The position numbers and the translations under genes were made by a program. The notes beneath the pieces are model-generated. The model was not told the DNA's origin. It saw only the letters and a program-made list of their open reading frames with translations, and made no database searches. A stretch of DNA of 64,000 nucleotides from Streptomyces sp. SID13726 (GTDB lineage: Bacteria > Actinomycetota > Actinomycetes > Streptomycetales > Streptomycetaceae): assembly GCF_010548375.1 (NCBI RefSeq), contig NZ_JAAGLY010000001.1:434001-498000 (forward strand). Reading direction: 5' to 3'. Of the stretch, positions 1 to 8,367 are shown one piece after another (within the stretch, counting starts at the first letter, position 1; every line of letters starts with the position of its first letter).

Positions 1-603
1 TGTGTGCACCGGGAACAGGGCAACGGCCCCGCGGCCCGTGAGGCGCTGTCCCGGGCCATGGAGTTCTACCACGGCGACGGCGACCGGCACGGTGAGGCGC
101 TGAGCCTGCGGTCGCTGGCCCTGTGCCATCGGGCGGAGGGCGCTCTGGCCGACGCAGAGCGGCTGCTGCGGGACGCGCTGCGGGCCTTCACCGACCTCGA
201 CGACACCTTCGGCGTGATGTACACCGAGCAGTCGCTCGCCAAGGTGGAGCTGCGGCAGGGCCGGCTGTCCGAGGCGCGGGAACGGCTCGGGCGGTGCCTG
301 GAGGTGGCCCGCGACCGGCAGGACCGGTTCGGGGAGGCGCTGGTGCTGCGGACCCTGGGCGAGTGGCACCTGGCGAGCGGGGACACCGAGGGCGCGCGGG
401 AGCCGTTGGAGCGGGCGGTCGCCGCGTGGGCGGCGCTGCGGCTGCCGCTGTGGCGGGCACGGACGCTCTGGGACCTGGCGGAGGTGCGGGAGGCCGACGG
501 CGAGGCGGAGGTGGCCTCCGCCGCGCGGGCCGAAGCGATGGGTGTGTTCCGGGAGTTGGGGGCGAGGGAGGCACGGGAGCGCGGGGATTTCTCGGAGGGC
601 TGA
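1..603 (+). CDS. TPR-repeat regulator, C-terminal part only
   Basis: The reading frame is open at the window edge, so only the last 200 or so residues are present. They form at least four helical tetratricopeptide-like units of about 40 residues with the usual A/L/Y/G spacing (for example ALVLRTLGEWHLASGDTEGA). This all-TPR carboxy end is typical of large Streptomyces regulators of the AfsR/SARP or LALR class, where the TPR part receives protein or ligand input. The DNA-binding and NTPase parts, if present, lie outside the window, so the family call is inference. GTG at position 4 is unlikely to be the true start because the frame continues upstream. Confidence 0.6.
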   Translation, partial: CVHREQGNGPAAREALSRAMEFYHGDGDRHGEALSLRSLALCHRAEGALADAERLLRDALRAFTDLDDTFGVMYTEQSLAKVELRQGRLSEARERLGRCLEVARDRQDRFGEALVLRTLGEWHLASGDTEGAREPLERAVAAWAALRLPLWRARTLWDLAEVREADGEAEVASAARAEAMGVFRELGAREARERGDFSEG

Positions 604-717
604 GGCAGCTCTGGCCGAGAGGACGCGCACGCCCCTGTCCGCTCTCGCCGTCCGCCGTGCGGGGCGCCTCACCTGGGAGTCGCCCTGCACGGCTGCCGTC
701 TTCCGCGCCGCGCGGAA

Positions 718-2685
718 TCAGCAGGGGAAGGTGCCGCTGTAGAGGGCGTGGCCGTAGGAGGAGCTGCCGGAGCCGAAGCCGTAGACGCCGTCGTCGGACC
801 AGACCGCCTCGCGGAAGCCGTTGACGCAGGTCGACGCCGGCGCGAGGGCGAAGCCCTCCAGGTTGTCGGCCGGCATGACGGCCGGGTTGGTGTACGTCAC
901 GTCCGGAACGATCGCGCCGGCCGTGCCGACCTTCAGGAAGGTGTGCGTCTCACCGCAGGTGTTGTCGCAGGTCGCGACGAGACGCTGAGTCCCGGCGTCG
1001 AACGTCACGTCCATCACCGAGGCCTTGCCGGTGGCGACGGTGCCGAACGTGGTGAACGTACCGTCGGAGTTGAGGCCGTACACGTGCAGCGAGCCGTCCC
1101 ACTCCAGGCCGGCGAAGAACAGACCCGAGCCGTGCAGCGGGTAGTTCGCCGGGTTGTAGGCGGCGCCGGTGCGCGGGTCGACCCAGCCGTTCGCGGTCAG
1201 CCAGCTGTCCGGGACGTAACCGACGCCCTCGAAGCCCAGGTTGGCGTCGTCCTTGTCGCCGGTGTCGAGCTGCGGGAACTGCGCGGTCATGTCCCACTGG
1301 TGGACCGGCGTGAGGGTCGAGCCGGTCGCGGCCGGGTCGAACTCCATGACCGTGTCCTTGGGGACCGTGTTGTCGGCGTTGTCCCGCTCGGAGGTCACGT
1401 AGACATGGCCGTTCGCGCCGACCGTCAGGCCCTCGGAGTCCGGCTCGCCGGAGCCGCCCGCGAAGCGGATCTGCTTGCCGGTCGCGCTCCAGGACGCGTC
1501 CGGGACCCACTTGCCGTTGCTCTTGACCAGCTTGAACAGCCAGTTCTTGTTCTTCGCGGCCCACAGCACCGACGGGTTCGCCGGGTCGAACGCCAGACCG
1601 CTGAGGTCGCGGCCCTCGGGCCCGGTGGTTGTGGTGAACGCGCACACGTTGTCGGCGATCGTCACGTCCAGGCCGCCCGGCCACGCCAGGGTGCCCGCAG
1701 GCGTGGCGCCCGTGCCGGAAGGTGCCTCGGGGGCGCAGCCGCTGGTGAGCGAGCCGCCACCGCCCAGCAGTTGGCCGGTCTGACCGCCGCCACCGCCGCT
1801 GCCCGAGCAGGAGTTCGCGCTGCCGAGGGTCGCGGTCGTGGCGGTGCGGAACCAGCCGGTGCCGTTGGCGCAGCGCTCGTCCGACGGCTTGGCGCCGTCG
1901 GCCGCCCAGGTCACCGAGTCGACGGTGTCGCCGCTGCCGTCGAGGAGGAAGAGTGAGTCGTTGTCGCCCAGTCCCAGCGAGGAGTCGAAGGTGACGTAGC
2001 CGCCCGCGGGAATGCTGGTCGCGCTCGGCGAGGACGACGACACCGAGACCGGCGAGTGGCCGGTGTCGCCGTCGGTGTACTTCCACGAGCCGACGCTCAC
2101 CGCGCTCGTGCCGCCGTTGTACAGCTCCACGGTGTCCGAGCCGTTCGAGGTGACCTCGTTGATCCGCACCCGGCTCGCGGCCGGGACCGACGCCGGGCAG
2201 CCGCCGGAGTTCGCGGCGCCGAACGTGGCCGTCGTCGTGGTCACCCACGCCCCGGTGCCGTCGCCGCCGCAGCGCGCCATCGCCGGCTTCGCCTTGTCGC
2301 CGGCCCAGTCGACGCGGTCGACCACCGTGCCGCCGGACGTGTAGACCACCAGCTTGTCCGAGTCGCCCAGACCCTTGGGCGAGTCGAAGGTGACGAAGCC
2401 GCCCGCCGGGATGCTGGAGGCCGACGGGCTGAACGACTGCGCCGAGAAGCTGTCGTCCGACATCTTCCAGCCGCTGACGCTCACCGCGGCCGAGCCGGAG
2501 TTGTACAGCTCCACCGTGTCACTGTTCGACGAGGTGACCTCGTTGATCCGAACGTTCTGGTAGCCGGACGGGTCCGCGGCGGCCGCGGGCTGCGCGACGA
2601 CCACCCCCGTGACGAGCAGTCCTGAAAGCGTCATGGCCGCGGCGCCCAGGGAGGCGACGCCGGTACGCGAGAGTGAGGTAGGCAC
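718..2685 (-). CDS. Secreted protein with two lamin-tail domains and a beta-propeller-like C-terminus
   Basis: 655 aa. The frame extends upstream, but the GTG at 2685 gives a good Sec signal peptide (hydrophobic core then QPAAAA) and is chosen for that reason. Residues of about 40-150 and 155-285 are two lamin-tail domains (LTD), each opening with VRINEV and containing the DTVELYN strand and a G-W/K turn. A Gly/Ser linker follows. Residues of about 300-655 carry repeats such as DLSGLAFDPANPSVLWAAKN and DSEGLTVGANGHVYVTSERD, like esterase-like phytase or SdiA-regulated-type beta-propellers. LTDs in secreted bacterial proteins usually sit beside nucleases, phosphatases or phosphodiesterases, so extracellular phosphoester scavenging is possible but not shown. 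Divergent from the VanX-like gene with 186 bp between. Confidence 0.75.
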   Translation of the reverse strand: MPTSLSRTGVASLGAAAMTLSGLLVTGVVVAQPAAAADPSGYQNVRINEVTSSNSDTVELYNSGSAAVSVSGWKMSDDSFSAQSFSPSASSIPAGGFVTFDSPKGLGDSDKLVVYTSGGTVVDRVDWAGDKAKPAMARCGGDGTGAWVTTTTATFGAANSGGCPASVPAASRVRINEVTSNGSDTVELYNGGTSAVSVGSWKYTDGDTGHSPVSVSSSSPSATSIPAGGYVTFDSSLGLGDNDSLFLLDGSGDTVDSVTWAADGAKPSDERCANGTGWFRTATTATLGSANSCSGSGGGGGQTGQLLGGGGSLTSGCAPEAPSGTGATPAGTLAWPGGLDVTIADNVCAFTTTTGPEGRDLSGLAFDPANPSVLWAAKNKNWLFKLVKSNGKWVPDASWSATGKQIRFAGGSGEPDSEGLTVGANGHVYVTSERDNADNTVPKDTVMEFDPAATGSTLTPVHQWDMTAQFPQLDTGDKDDANLGFEGVGYVPDSWLTANGWVDPRTGAAYNPANYPLHGSGLFFAGLEWDGSLHVYGLNSDGTFTTFGTVATGKASVMDVTFDAGTQRLVATCDNTCGETHTFLKVGTAGAIVPDVTYTNPAVMPADNLEGFALAPASTCVNGFREAVWSDDGVYGFGSGSSSYGHALYSGTFPC

Positions 2686-2871
2686 GAGGCGGAACTCTGG
2701 CCAAACGGTGTTGAAACAGCGTGTACTCCAGCCGAACTCCACCTGCTGGCCACCGGAACGCCAAGCGCGCCACACCGTGGACGGCGTGCTGCAACAGCCC
2801 TGCAGGACCCTGGTCCGGCGCTTGCAGGCGATCTGCAGAGCAATTGCATCCGGGTCCGAGACGCTCTTCCC

Positions 2872-3537
2872 GTGACAGACATCATCACGCTCGCCGATCC
2901 CCGGGTCGCCGCGGTCGCGCAGGACGAGTGCGGGGAGCCGCTCGTCGACCTGCGGGAGGACGGGCAGCTGCTGCTCGACTCCCGGCAGGCCGACGACGAG
3001 GGCAGCTACGCGTATCTGCGGGCCGGCGCGCTGCAACGGCTCGTCAGGGCGCAGCGGCTGCTGCCCACGGGGATCCGGCTGCTGGTGGTGGAGGGGTGGC
3101 GGCCGCCGGCGCTGCAACGCCGCTACTTCGAGGAGTACGCGGCCACCCTGCGGCGGGCCCACCCGGACGCGGGTCCGGAGCGGATCCGGGAGCTGGCGAG
3201 CGCGTACATCTCCCCGCCGGAGGTCGCTCCGCACGTCAGCGGCGGGGCGGTCGACCTGACCCTGTGCGACCACACGGGCCGGGAACTGCCGCTCGGCACC
3301 GAGGTCAACGCCACCCCGGAGGAGAGCGAGGGCGCCTGCCGCACCCACGCGCCCGGTATCGGCGCCGAGGCGCGCGAGTACCGGGCCCTGCTGGGCCGGG
3401 CGCTCACCGCGACCGGATTCGTCAACTACCCGACCGAGTGGTGGCACTGGTCGTACGGCGACCGGTACTGGGCCCTGCTGCGCCGCGTACCCGCCGCCCG
3501 CTACGGCCCCGCGGACCCACCCCGCCCGCCGGACTGA
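2872..3537 (+). CDS. D-Ala-D-Ala dipeptidase, VanX/M15D family
   Basis: 221 aa, GTG start. The zinc-peptidase residues of the VanX family are all visible: His121 and Asp128 in HVSGGAVD, the catalytic Glu189 and zinc ligand His192 in EWWHW, and Arg77 in EGWRPP, which corresponds to the conserved substrate-stabilising Arg. The family hydrolyses D-alanyl-D-alanine. There is no VanH, VanA or VanS/VanR gene beside it, so this is an orphan, more likely for D-Ala-D-Ala recycling or cell-wall turnover than for glycopeptide resistance on its own. No signal peptide is seen, so a cytoplasmic location is expected. Confidence 0.85.
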   Translation: MTDIITLADPRVAAVAQDECGEPLVDLREDGQLLLDSRQADDEGSYAYLRAGALQRLVRAQRLLPTGIRLLVVEGWRPPALQRRYFEEYAATLRRAHPDAGPERIRELASAYISPPEVAPHVSGGAVDLTLCDHTGRELPLGTEVNATPEESEGACRTHAPGIGAEAREYRALLGRALTATGFVNYPTEWWHWSYGDRYWALLRRVPAARYGPADPPRPPD

Positions 3538-3625
3538 CCACCGGCGCGGGACGCCGTACCCACAGGCTGCCGTGCGAGGCACCGCGGGGCTCACCACGAC
3601 ACCGCATCACCGCAAGGGGGAACGA

Positions 3626-4159
3626 ATGGACCAGAGTCACACCACCTGTCCACCACCGCGCCAGACCGACCACCGGATGAGCCCGGGAGACTTCGACGAG
3701 TCGTTCACGGCCGACATGCCCCGGCTGCGAAGACGGCTCCTGGCCATGACGGGGAACCCGCACGACGCCGACGACCTGCTCCAGGAGACCTATCTGCGGC
3801 TCTCCCGGCGGGCCCGCTCCCAGAGTCTGACGCGGCAGCAGCATCCGTACGCCTACACCTGTGCCGTCGCCCTCAACCTGCTCCGCGACTCCTGGCAGCA
3901 TCCCTCCCGGCGCGAACGCACCACGGACCAGCTGCCGGAAGCCGGCTGGGACGGCGGACTCGCCTCCTACGAGGCCTCCGCCACGGCGCTCGCCCTGCTG
4001 AGCATGCTCTCCGAGAAGGAGGCGGCCGCGGTGATCCTCGTGGACCTGGAGGGACTCACCCACGACACGGCCGGGGAACGCCTCGGCGCCCACCGCGGCA
4101 CGGTCCAGCGCAACCGCCTGCGCGGCCTGGCCAAGATGCGGGCAGCGCTTCCCCATTAG
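3626..4159 (+). CDS. ECF-type RNA polymerase sigma factor
   Basis: 177 aa. ATG at 3626 is preceded by AAGGGGG at good spacing; an upstream in-frame GTG lacks this. Region 2 is recognisable around residues 47-60 (DADDLLQETYLRL) and region 4 around 120-170, where SEKEAAAVILVDLEGLTHDT is followed by a helix-turn-helix ending in RNRLRGLAKMRAAL. Regions 1 and 3 are absent, as expected for extracytoplasmic-function sigma factors. No anti-sigma gene is adjacent. The next gene, 101 bp downstream on the same strand, encodes a secreted cell-wall peptidase, so a cell-envelope regulon is a reasonable but untested guess. Confidence 0.85.
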   Translation: MDQSHTTCPPPRQTDHRMSPGDFDESFTADMPRLRRRLLAMTGNPHDADDLLQETYLRLSRRARSQSLTRQQHPYAYTCAVALNLLRDSWQHPSRRERTTDQLPEAGWDGGLASYEASATALALLSMLSEKEAAAVILVDLEGLTHDTAGERLGAHRGTVQRNRLRGLAKMRAALPH

Positions 4160-4260
4160 CCGGGTGGCACACCCTCACGGGGGTGGGGTGTGCCACCGCC
4201 GTACGTCTCCCTCGTACGTCTCCCTGTGTCTTTTCACCACGTCGACGAAGGAAGAGTCCC

Positions 4261-5406
4261 TTGCAGACCAACAGCACGCGCCGCCGGACCAGCGGCGCGA
4301 TCCTGGGCGCCTCGGCCCTGGCCCTCACCGCCTTCTTCTCCGCCCCGGCACAGGCCGCCCCGGCCGCCGCCGACGCCACCTGCGGTGTCCTCGCGTCCGG
4401 TGCCTCGGCCACCGCGCAGGCCGCCGTGGACGCGGCCTGTTCGCAGATCGGCGTCTGGTACAGCTGGGGCGGCGGCCACGCGGCCACGCCCGGCGCCAGC
4501 TACGGCTACTACGACGGCTCCGACCCGGACAGCCTCCACGACAACGAGCGCAAGGGCTTCGACTGCTCGGGCCTGATGCGGTACGCCTACTACCGGGCGA
4601 CCGGCAAGGACCTGCTCAACGGCACGGCCGACGACCAGTACCACACCTCGCAGGCCTCGGCCCGGTTCTCCGCCGGCCAGGGCACCGCCCCGCTGCTGCC
4701 GGGCGACCTGATGTTCTGGGGCAGCGGGCACATCCACCACGTGGCCATGTACCTGGGCAACGGCCAGATGGTCGAGGCCTACGAGTCGGGCACCCACATC
4801 AGGGTCGCGCCCGTGCGCACCGGCGGCGACTACGCGGGCGCCGTGCGCATCAACGGCTCCGGCACCCCGATCCCGCCGCCCGCCAACGGCGGCACGGTCT
4901 TCGAGACCTGGGGCACCGCAGTGCGCACCCACCGCTCCCCGAGCGTGGGCTCCGCGACCGTGGACACCTTCCCCGGACCGACCCAGGTGTCGGTGCAGTG
5001 CCAGCAGCACGCGGAGACCGTGACCGCCGAGGGCTACACCAACGACGCCTGGGCCAAGCTCGCCGACGGTTCGTGGATGACCGTCATCTACATCAAGGGC
5101 CCGGCCTGGCTGCCCGGCATCCCGGACTGCGGCGGCAGCAGCACCCCGCCCCCGTCCGGCGGCAGCAAGGCGTTCCAGACCTGGGGCACCGGGGTGCGCA
5201 CCCACAGCGAGCCCAACGTCAACGCCGGTGTGGTCGACTACTTCGCGCAGCCGACCACGGTCAACGTCGTCTGCCAGGCGCACGCCCAGACGGTGACGGC
5301 CGAGGGCTACACCAACGACGCCTGGGCGAAGCTGACCGACGGTTCGTGGATGACCGTCATCTACATCAAGGGCCCGGAGTGGCTGCCCGGCGTGGCCACC
5401 TGCTGA
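4261..5406 (+). CDS. Secreted NlpC/P60 endopeptidase with two C-terminal tandem repeats
   Basis: 381 aa from a TTG start at 4261, chosen because it follows GAAGGAAG and begins a clean signal peptide ending near APAQAAPA. The NlpC/P60 core occupies about residues 50-200, with catalytic Cys102 in DCSGLMRYAYY and His160 in HHVAMYLG. The family cleaves peptidoglycan stem peptides. Residues of about 210-292 and 297-381 are two near-copies of one module; both contain AEGYTNDAWAKL, then DGSWMTVIYIKGP and a WLPG ending, joined by a Pro/Ser-rich linker. The modules are Trp-rich and small, like SH3-type wall-binding domains, which is inference. A strong hairpin follows the gene. Confidence 0.85.
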   Translation: MQTNSTRRRTSGAILGASALALTAFFSAPAQAAPAAADATCGVLASGASATAQAAVDAACSQIGVWYSWGGGHAATPGASYGYYDGSDPDSLHDNERKGFDCSGLMRYAYYRATGKDLLNGTADDQYHTSQASARFSAGQGTAPLLPGDLMFWGSGHIHHVAMYLGNGQMVEAYESGTHIRVAPVRTGGDYAGAVRINGSGTPIPPPANGGTVFETWGTAVRTHRSPSVGSATVDTFPGPTQVSVQCQQHAETVTAEGYTNDAWAKLADGSWMTVIYIKGPAWLPGIPDCGGSSTPPPSGGSKAFQTWGTGVRTHSEPNVNAGVVDYFAQPTTVNVVCQAHAQTVTAEGYTNDAWAKLTDGSWMTVIYIKGPEWLPGVATC

Positions 5407-5417
5407 CCCGGCTCCCC

Positions 5418-5452
5418 GGCCTCCCCCGGCGCACCGCGCGCCGGGGGAGGCC
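5418..5452. terminator. Bidirectional hairpin terminator
   Basis: A perfect 15-bp inverted repeat (5418-5432 with 5438-5452) encloses a 5-nt loop. It lies between the convergent peptidase and hydrolase genes and has no U-tract, which is normal for Streptomyces terminators. Confidence 0.75.
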
Positions 5453-5461
5453 GTCGTGCGC

Positions 5462-6970
5462 TCAGGACACCGCGGGCAGCCCCGGCCCCGCACACCGCAC
5501 GTCCGCCGCCGGGACGGTCCCGTCGAGGAGGTACGCGGCCACCGTCCCGTCCACGCATCCGTTGCCGCGACTGGCGAACACCCCGTGCGAGTAGTCGTCG
5601 TCGAGGGTCACCAGCCTTGAACCGGGCAGCAGTTCACGCAGTGCGCGGGCCCCCTCGACCGGGGTGACGGGATCGTGCGCGGAGGCGACCAGCAGCACGG
5701 GCGGGGTGTCCGGGCCGCCGGGCCGGGTGCGCCGGGCCGGGCGGTGGTGCCAGTAGGCGCAGGCGGCGGCCTCCATGCCGGTCAGGACGGGCTGCGCGTC
5801 GACACGGCGGGTGCGGCGCAGGTCGGCCACGATCTCCCCGGCGCCCGGCCCGGGCCCGTCCGCGCACTTCACGATGCGGTTGGCCGCCTCGTAGTTGCGG
5901 GAGTCGGCGCTGTCGAAGGCGGAACCGGGCCGCAGTCCGGCCACGGAGCCGTCGGCCAGATAGCCGCGCAGCCCGTCGGCCAGCCCGGCCCAGCGCTCGG
6001 TACGGCCCAGGGCCCGGTACACGGCACGGTCGAACTCCGCGGGCCCGAATCCGCCGGGTCCGGCCACCGGCTGCGCGGCCAGCCCCTCGCGCACCTGCAG
6101 ATACGACTCCCGTACGGCGCCCGCGCTCCCGCCGAGCCCGAAGCGCTCCGGGTGCCCGGCCGCCCAGCCGAAGAAGGTGTCCCGGGCCCGCAGCAGCGCC
6201 CGGCTCTGGAGCACGTCGAAGTCGTACCAGCTCCAGGGTCCGACCACGCTGTCGAGCACCAAGTGCCCGGTGCGCCCCGGGAATCGCGCCGCGTAGGCCG
6301 CGCCGAGATAACTGCCGTACGACACCCCGAGGAAGTTCGTGCGCCGCTCGCCCAGCGCGGCCCGGAGCGCGTCCATGTCGTACGCCGTCTGCTCGGTCGA
6401 GAGATACGGCAGCACCCTGGCCGAGGCCGCCGCGCAGTCGTCGGCCAGGTCCCGGAGAGAGGCGAGGTAGGCGTGCTCGGCCGTCGCGCCCACCGGGACC
6501 GGATCGGCGCCGGGGCTGTCGAACAGGCCGCCCATCGCCCCGCAGTCGGCCGGTGTGCTCCGCCCGACGCCCCGGGGGTCGAAGCCGATGACGTCGTAGG
6601 CCCGTCTGACGGACTCCGGCAGCTTGGCGCGCTTGGTCACCGCGTACGGCAGCCCGGAGCCGCCCGGGCCGCCCGGGTTCACCAGCAGGATCCCGCGCCG
6701 CTCGGCGGGTGTGCCGGAGGCGGGGACGCGGGAGACGGCCATGTCGATACGGGGTCCCGCGGGGCGGTGCCAGTCGAGCGGGACCGACATCCGCCCGCAC
6801 TCGACGCGGTCGGGGGCGGCCGGCGACGGGACGGAGGCGGGGCAGGCGCCGAAGCGGAGGGGAGCCGGGGTCGAGGACGGGACCGGGGCCGGGAGCGGGG
6901 GTGCTTCGGGCAGGGGCAGCAGGGCGGTCGCGGTCACGAGGGCCCCCAGCAGGGCGGTGGGGCGGAACAA
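5462..6970 (-). CDS. Secreted alpha/beta-hydrolase, tripeptidyl-aminopeptidase type
   Basis: 502 aa. TTG at 6970 is chosen: it follows GGAGAG and starts a hydrophobic signal region. The longer frame upstream would run through the Zur-like site. The fold features are the oxyanion region LVNPGGPGGSG (about 97-107), FDPRGVGRS (130-138), nucleophile Ser217 in GVSYG, the acid Asp in ASAHDPVTPVEGA and the His in DDYSHGVF near the C-terminus. The C-terminal TAP-like domain and Cys-rich end match Streptomyces secreted tripeptidyl aminopeptidases (SlpD/SlpE/TAP-like). It is divergent from the metallophore-like operon and shares the intergenic operator with it, so zinc control is possible. Confidence 0.8.
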   Translation of the reverse strand: MFRPTALLGALVTATALLPLPEAPPLPAPVPSSTPAPLRFGACPASVPSPAAPDRVECGRMSVPLDWHRPAGPRIDMAVSRVPASGTPAERRGILLVNPGGPGGSGLPYAVTKRAKLPESVRRAYDVIGFDPRGVGRSTPADCGAMGGLFDSPGADPVPVGATAEHAYLASLRDLADDCAAASARVLPYLSTEQTAYDMDALRAALGERRTNFLGVSYGSYLGAAYAARFPGRTGHLVLDSVVGPWSWYDFDVLQSRALLRARDTFFGWAAGHPERFGLGGSAGAVRESYLQVREGLAAQPVAGPGGFGPAEFDRAVYRALGRTERWAGLADGLRGYLADGSVAGLRPGSAFDSADSRNYEAANRIVKCADGPGPGAGEIVADLRRTRRVDAQPVLTGMEAAACAYWHHRPARRTRPGGPDTPPVLLVASAHDPVTPVEGARALRELLPGSRLVTLDDDYSHGVFASRGNGCVDGTVAAYLLDGTVPAADVRCAGPGLPAVS

Positions 6971-7008
6971 GTGTCTCTCCGATCCGTGTTCGGTAAGGGG
7001 GTGGTAAA

Positions 7009-7023
7009 TGAAAATGATTATCG
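7009..7023. promoter_or_regulatory. Candidate Zur box
   Basis: TGAAAATGATTATCG is an imperfect 15-bp palindrome, with five of seven symmetric pairs matching. It closely resembles the actinobacterial Zur operator (TGAAAATGATTTTCA-like). It sits 94 bp before the ATP-grasp gene and 39 bp from the divergent hydrolase start, in an unusually AT-rich stretch. The call is by eye against remembered consensus. Confidence 0.65.
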
Positions 7024-7116
7024 ATAACGTTCTGGTGCGCAATGCCCGGCCCCTCCCGCCCGAGGGTCTGTCCGGGCTGCCCTGACGCCTGAACCAACCG
7101 CACGAAAAGGGGAGTT

Positions 7117-8367
7117 GTGGCTCATCTGCTGATGGTCGAGAGCTGGGTCGGATCGATGAGCAGGCTGCTGCCACGGGCGGTCCGGGAGGGCGGACACGAG
7201 TTCACCTTCCTCACCCGCGACCTGCACCACTACCTCCGCTCGGCGCCCGAGGGAGCGGCCCACCCGCTGCTCGGCGCCCGCAACGTGATCACCGCCGACA
7301 CCAACGACACCGAGTCCCTGCTGCCGCGGGTGGAGCGGCTGCACTCGGTGCTGCGCTTCGACGGCGTGCTCACCTCCTGCGACTACTACCTGCCGACGGT
7401 GGCCCGGATCGCCGGACACCTCGGCCTGCCGGGACCGGGCCCCGAGGCCGTCGAGAACGCCTGCCGCAAGGACGCCACCCGCCGCGTCCTCGCCGACGCC
7501 GGACTGCCCGGACCGCGATTCGCCCTGCACCGGGAGTGGCCCGAACTCGCCCGCGCGGCACGGGAGATCGGCTACCCGCTCGTCGTCAAGCCCGTCGACC
7601 TGTGCGCCGGGATGTATGTGCGGCGCGTCGACGACGAGGGCCAACTCGCGGACGCGGTCCAGGCCCTGGCCGCCTTCCCGGTCAACGCCCGCGGCCAGCG
7701 CCGCGAACCCGTCGTCCTGCTCGAAGAGCTCCTGGACGGCCCCGAGGTGAGCGTGGAGACCGTGTCGCACGCCGGGGCGGTGCACGTGGTCGGCGTGACC
7801 GACAAGAGCATCGGCGGGGCGCCCGCCTTCATCGAGACCGGCCACATGTTCCCGGCCGCCCTCACCACTGCCGACACCGAGGCCGCCGAACAGACCGCCC
7901 TGGGCGCGCTCAAGGCCCTCGGCCTGACCGAAGGGGTGGTCGCGCACACCGAGATCAAGCTGACCTCCGCGGGCCCCCGCGTGGTCGAGGTCAACCCCCG
8001 CCCCGCCGGAAACCGCATCACCGAACTCGTCCGCCACGTCACCGGCGTCGACCTCGCCGCCGCCTTCGTCGACGTCACCCTCGGCCACGCCCCCGACCTG
8101 CGCCGCACCGACACCGGCCTGCGCAGCGCCGCCATCGGCTTCCTGGTGCCGGAGTACCCGGGCACCCTCGAAGCGCAGGGGCAACTCCAGGACGGCGAGG
8201 GCGTGTTGGAACTCCAGCTCACCGAACCCGGCAAGACGGTCAAGGCCGCCGGCAGCAACAACGAGTACCTGGGCCACGTCATGGCGGGCGACCCCGAAGG
8301 GCTCGGCGCCCGCGACCGCGTGGAGGCCCTGCTGGGCGAACTGCGGTCGGGGCTGGTCGTCCGATGA
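7117..8367 (+). CDS. ATP-grasp ligase, first gene of putative metallophore operon
   Basis: 416 aa from GTG at 7117 just after AAAAGGGGAG. The ATP-grasp fold is visible: a pre-ATP-grasp domain (1-110), the nucleotide-binding Lys in YPLVVKPVDLCAG (about 152-164), EELLDGPEVSVE (about 204-215), and the metal-binding EVNPRPAGNR near 290. Enzymes of this type (BacD, DdaF, carnosine-synthase relatives) join a carboxylate to an amine through an acyl phosphate, giving dipeptides or amides. Here it would plausibly condense an amino acid made by the PLP enzyme two genes downstream. The next start overlaps its stop by 4 nt (ATGA). The substrate is unknown. Confidence 0.8.
   Translation: MAHLLMVESWVGSMSRLLPRAVREGGHEFTFLTRDLHHYLRSAPEGAAHPLLGARNVITADTNDTESLLPRVERLHSVLRFDGVLTSCDYYLPTVARIAGHLGLPGPGPEAVENACRKDATRRVLADAGLPGPRFALHREWPELARAAREIGYPLVVKPVDLCAGMYVRRVDDEGQLADAVQALAAFPVNARGQRREPVVLLEELLDGPEVSVETVSHAGAVHVVGVTDKSIGGAPAFIETGHMFPAALTTADTEAAEQTALGALKALGLTEGVVAHTEIKLTSAGPRVVEVNPRPAGNRITELVRHVTGVDLAAAFVDVTLGHAPDLRRTDTGLRSAAIGFLVPEYPGTLEAQGQLQDGEGVLELQLTEPGKTVKAAGSNNEYLGHVMAGDPEGLGARDRVEALLGELRSGLVVR

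Noticed and set aside
748..2248. Long open frames on both strands over the lamin-tail gene
   Set aside because: Arg/Ala/Gly-rich translations typical of shadow frames in high-GC DNA; no motif and no ribosome site.
2700..2760. Possible PHO-box-like 11-bp units upstream of the lamin-tail gene
   Set aside because: Units diverge strongly from GTTCACCCG and would be found by chance; not listed as a site.
2686..3597. Upstream extension of the lamin-tail reading frame to 3597
   Set aside because: It runs antisense through the VanX-like gene and would put the signal peptide in mid-protein.
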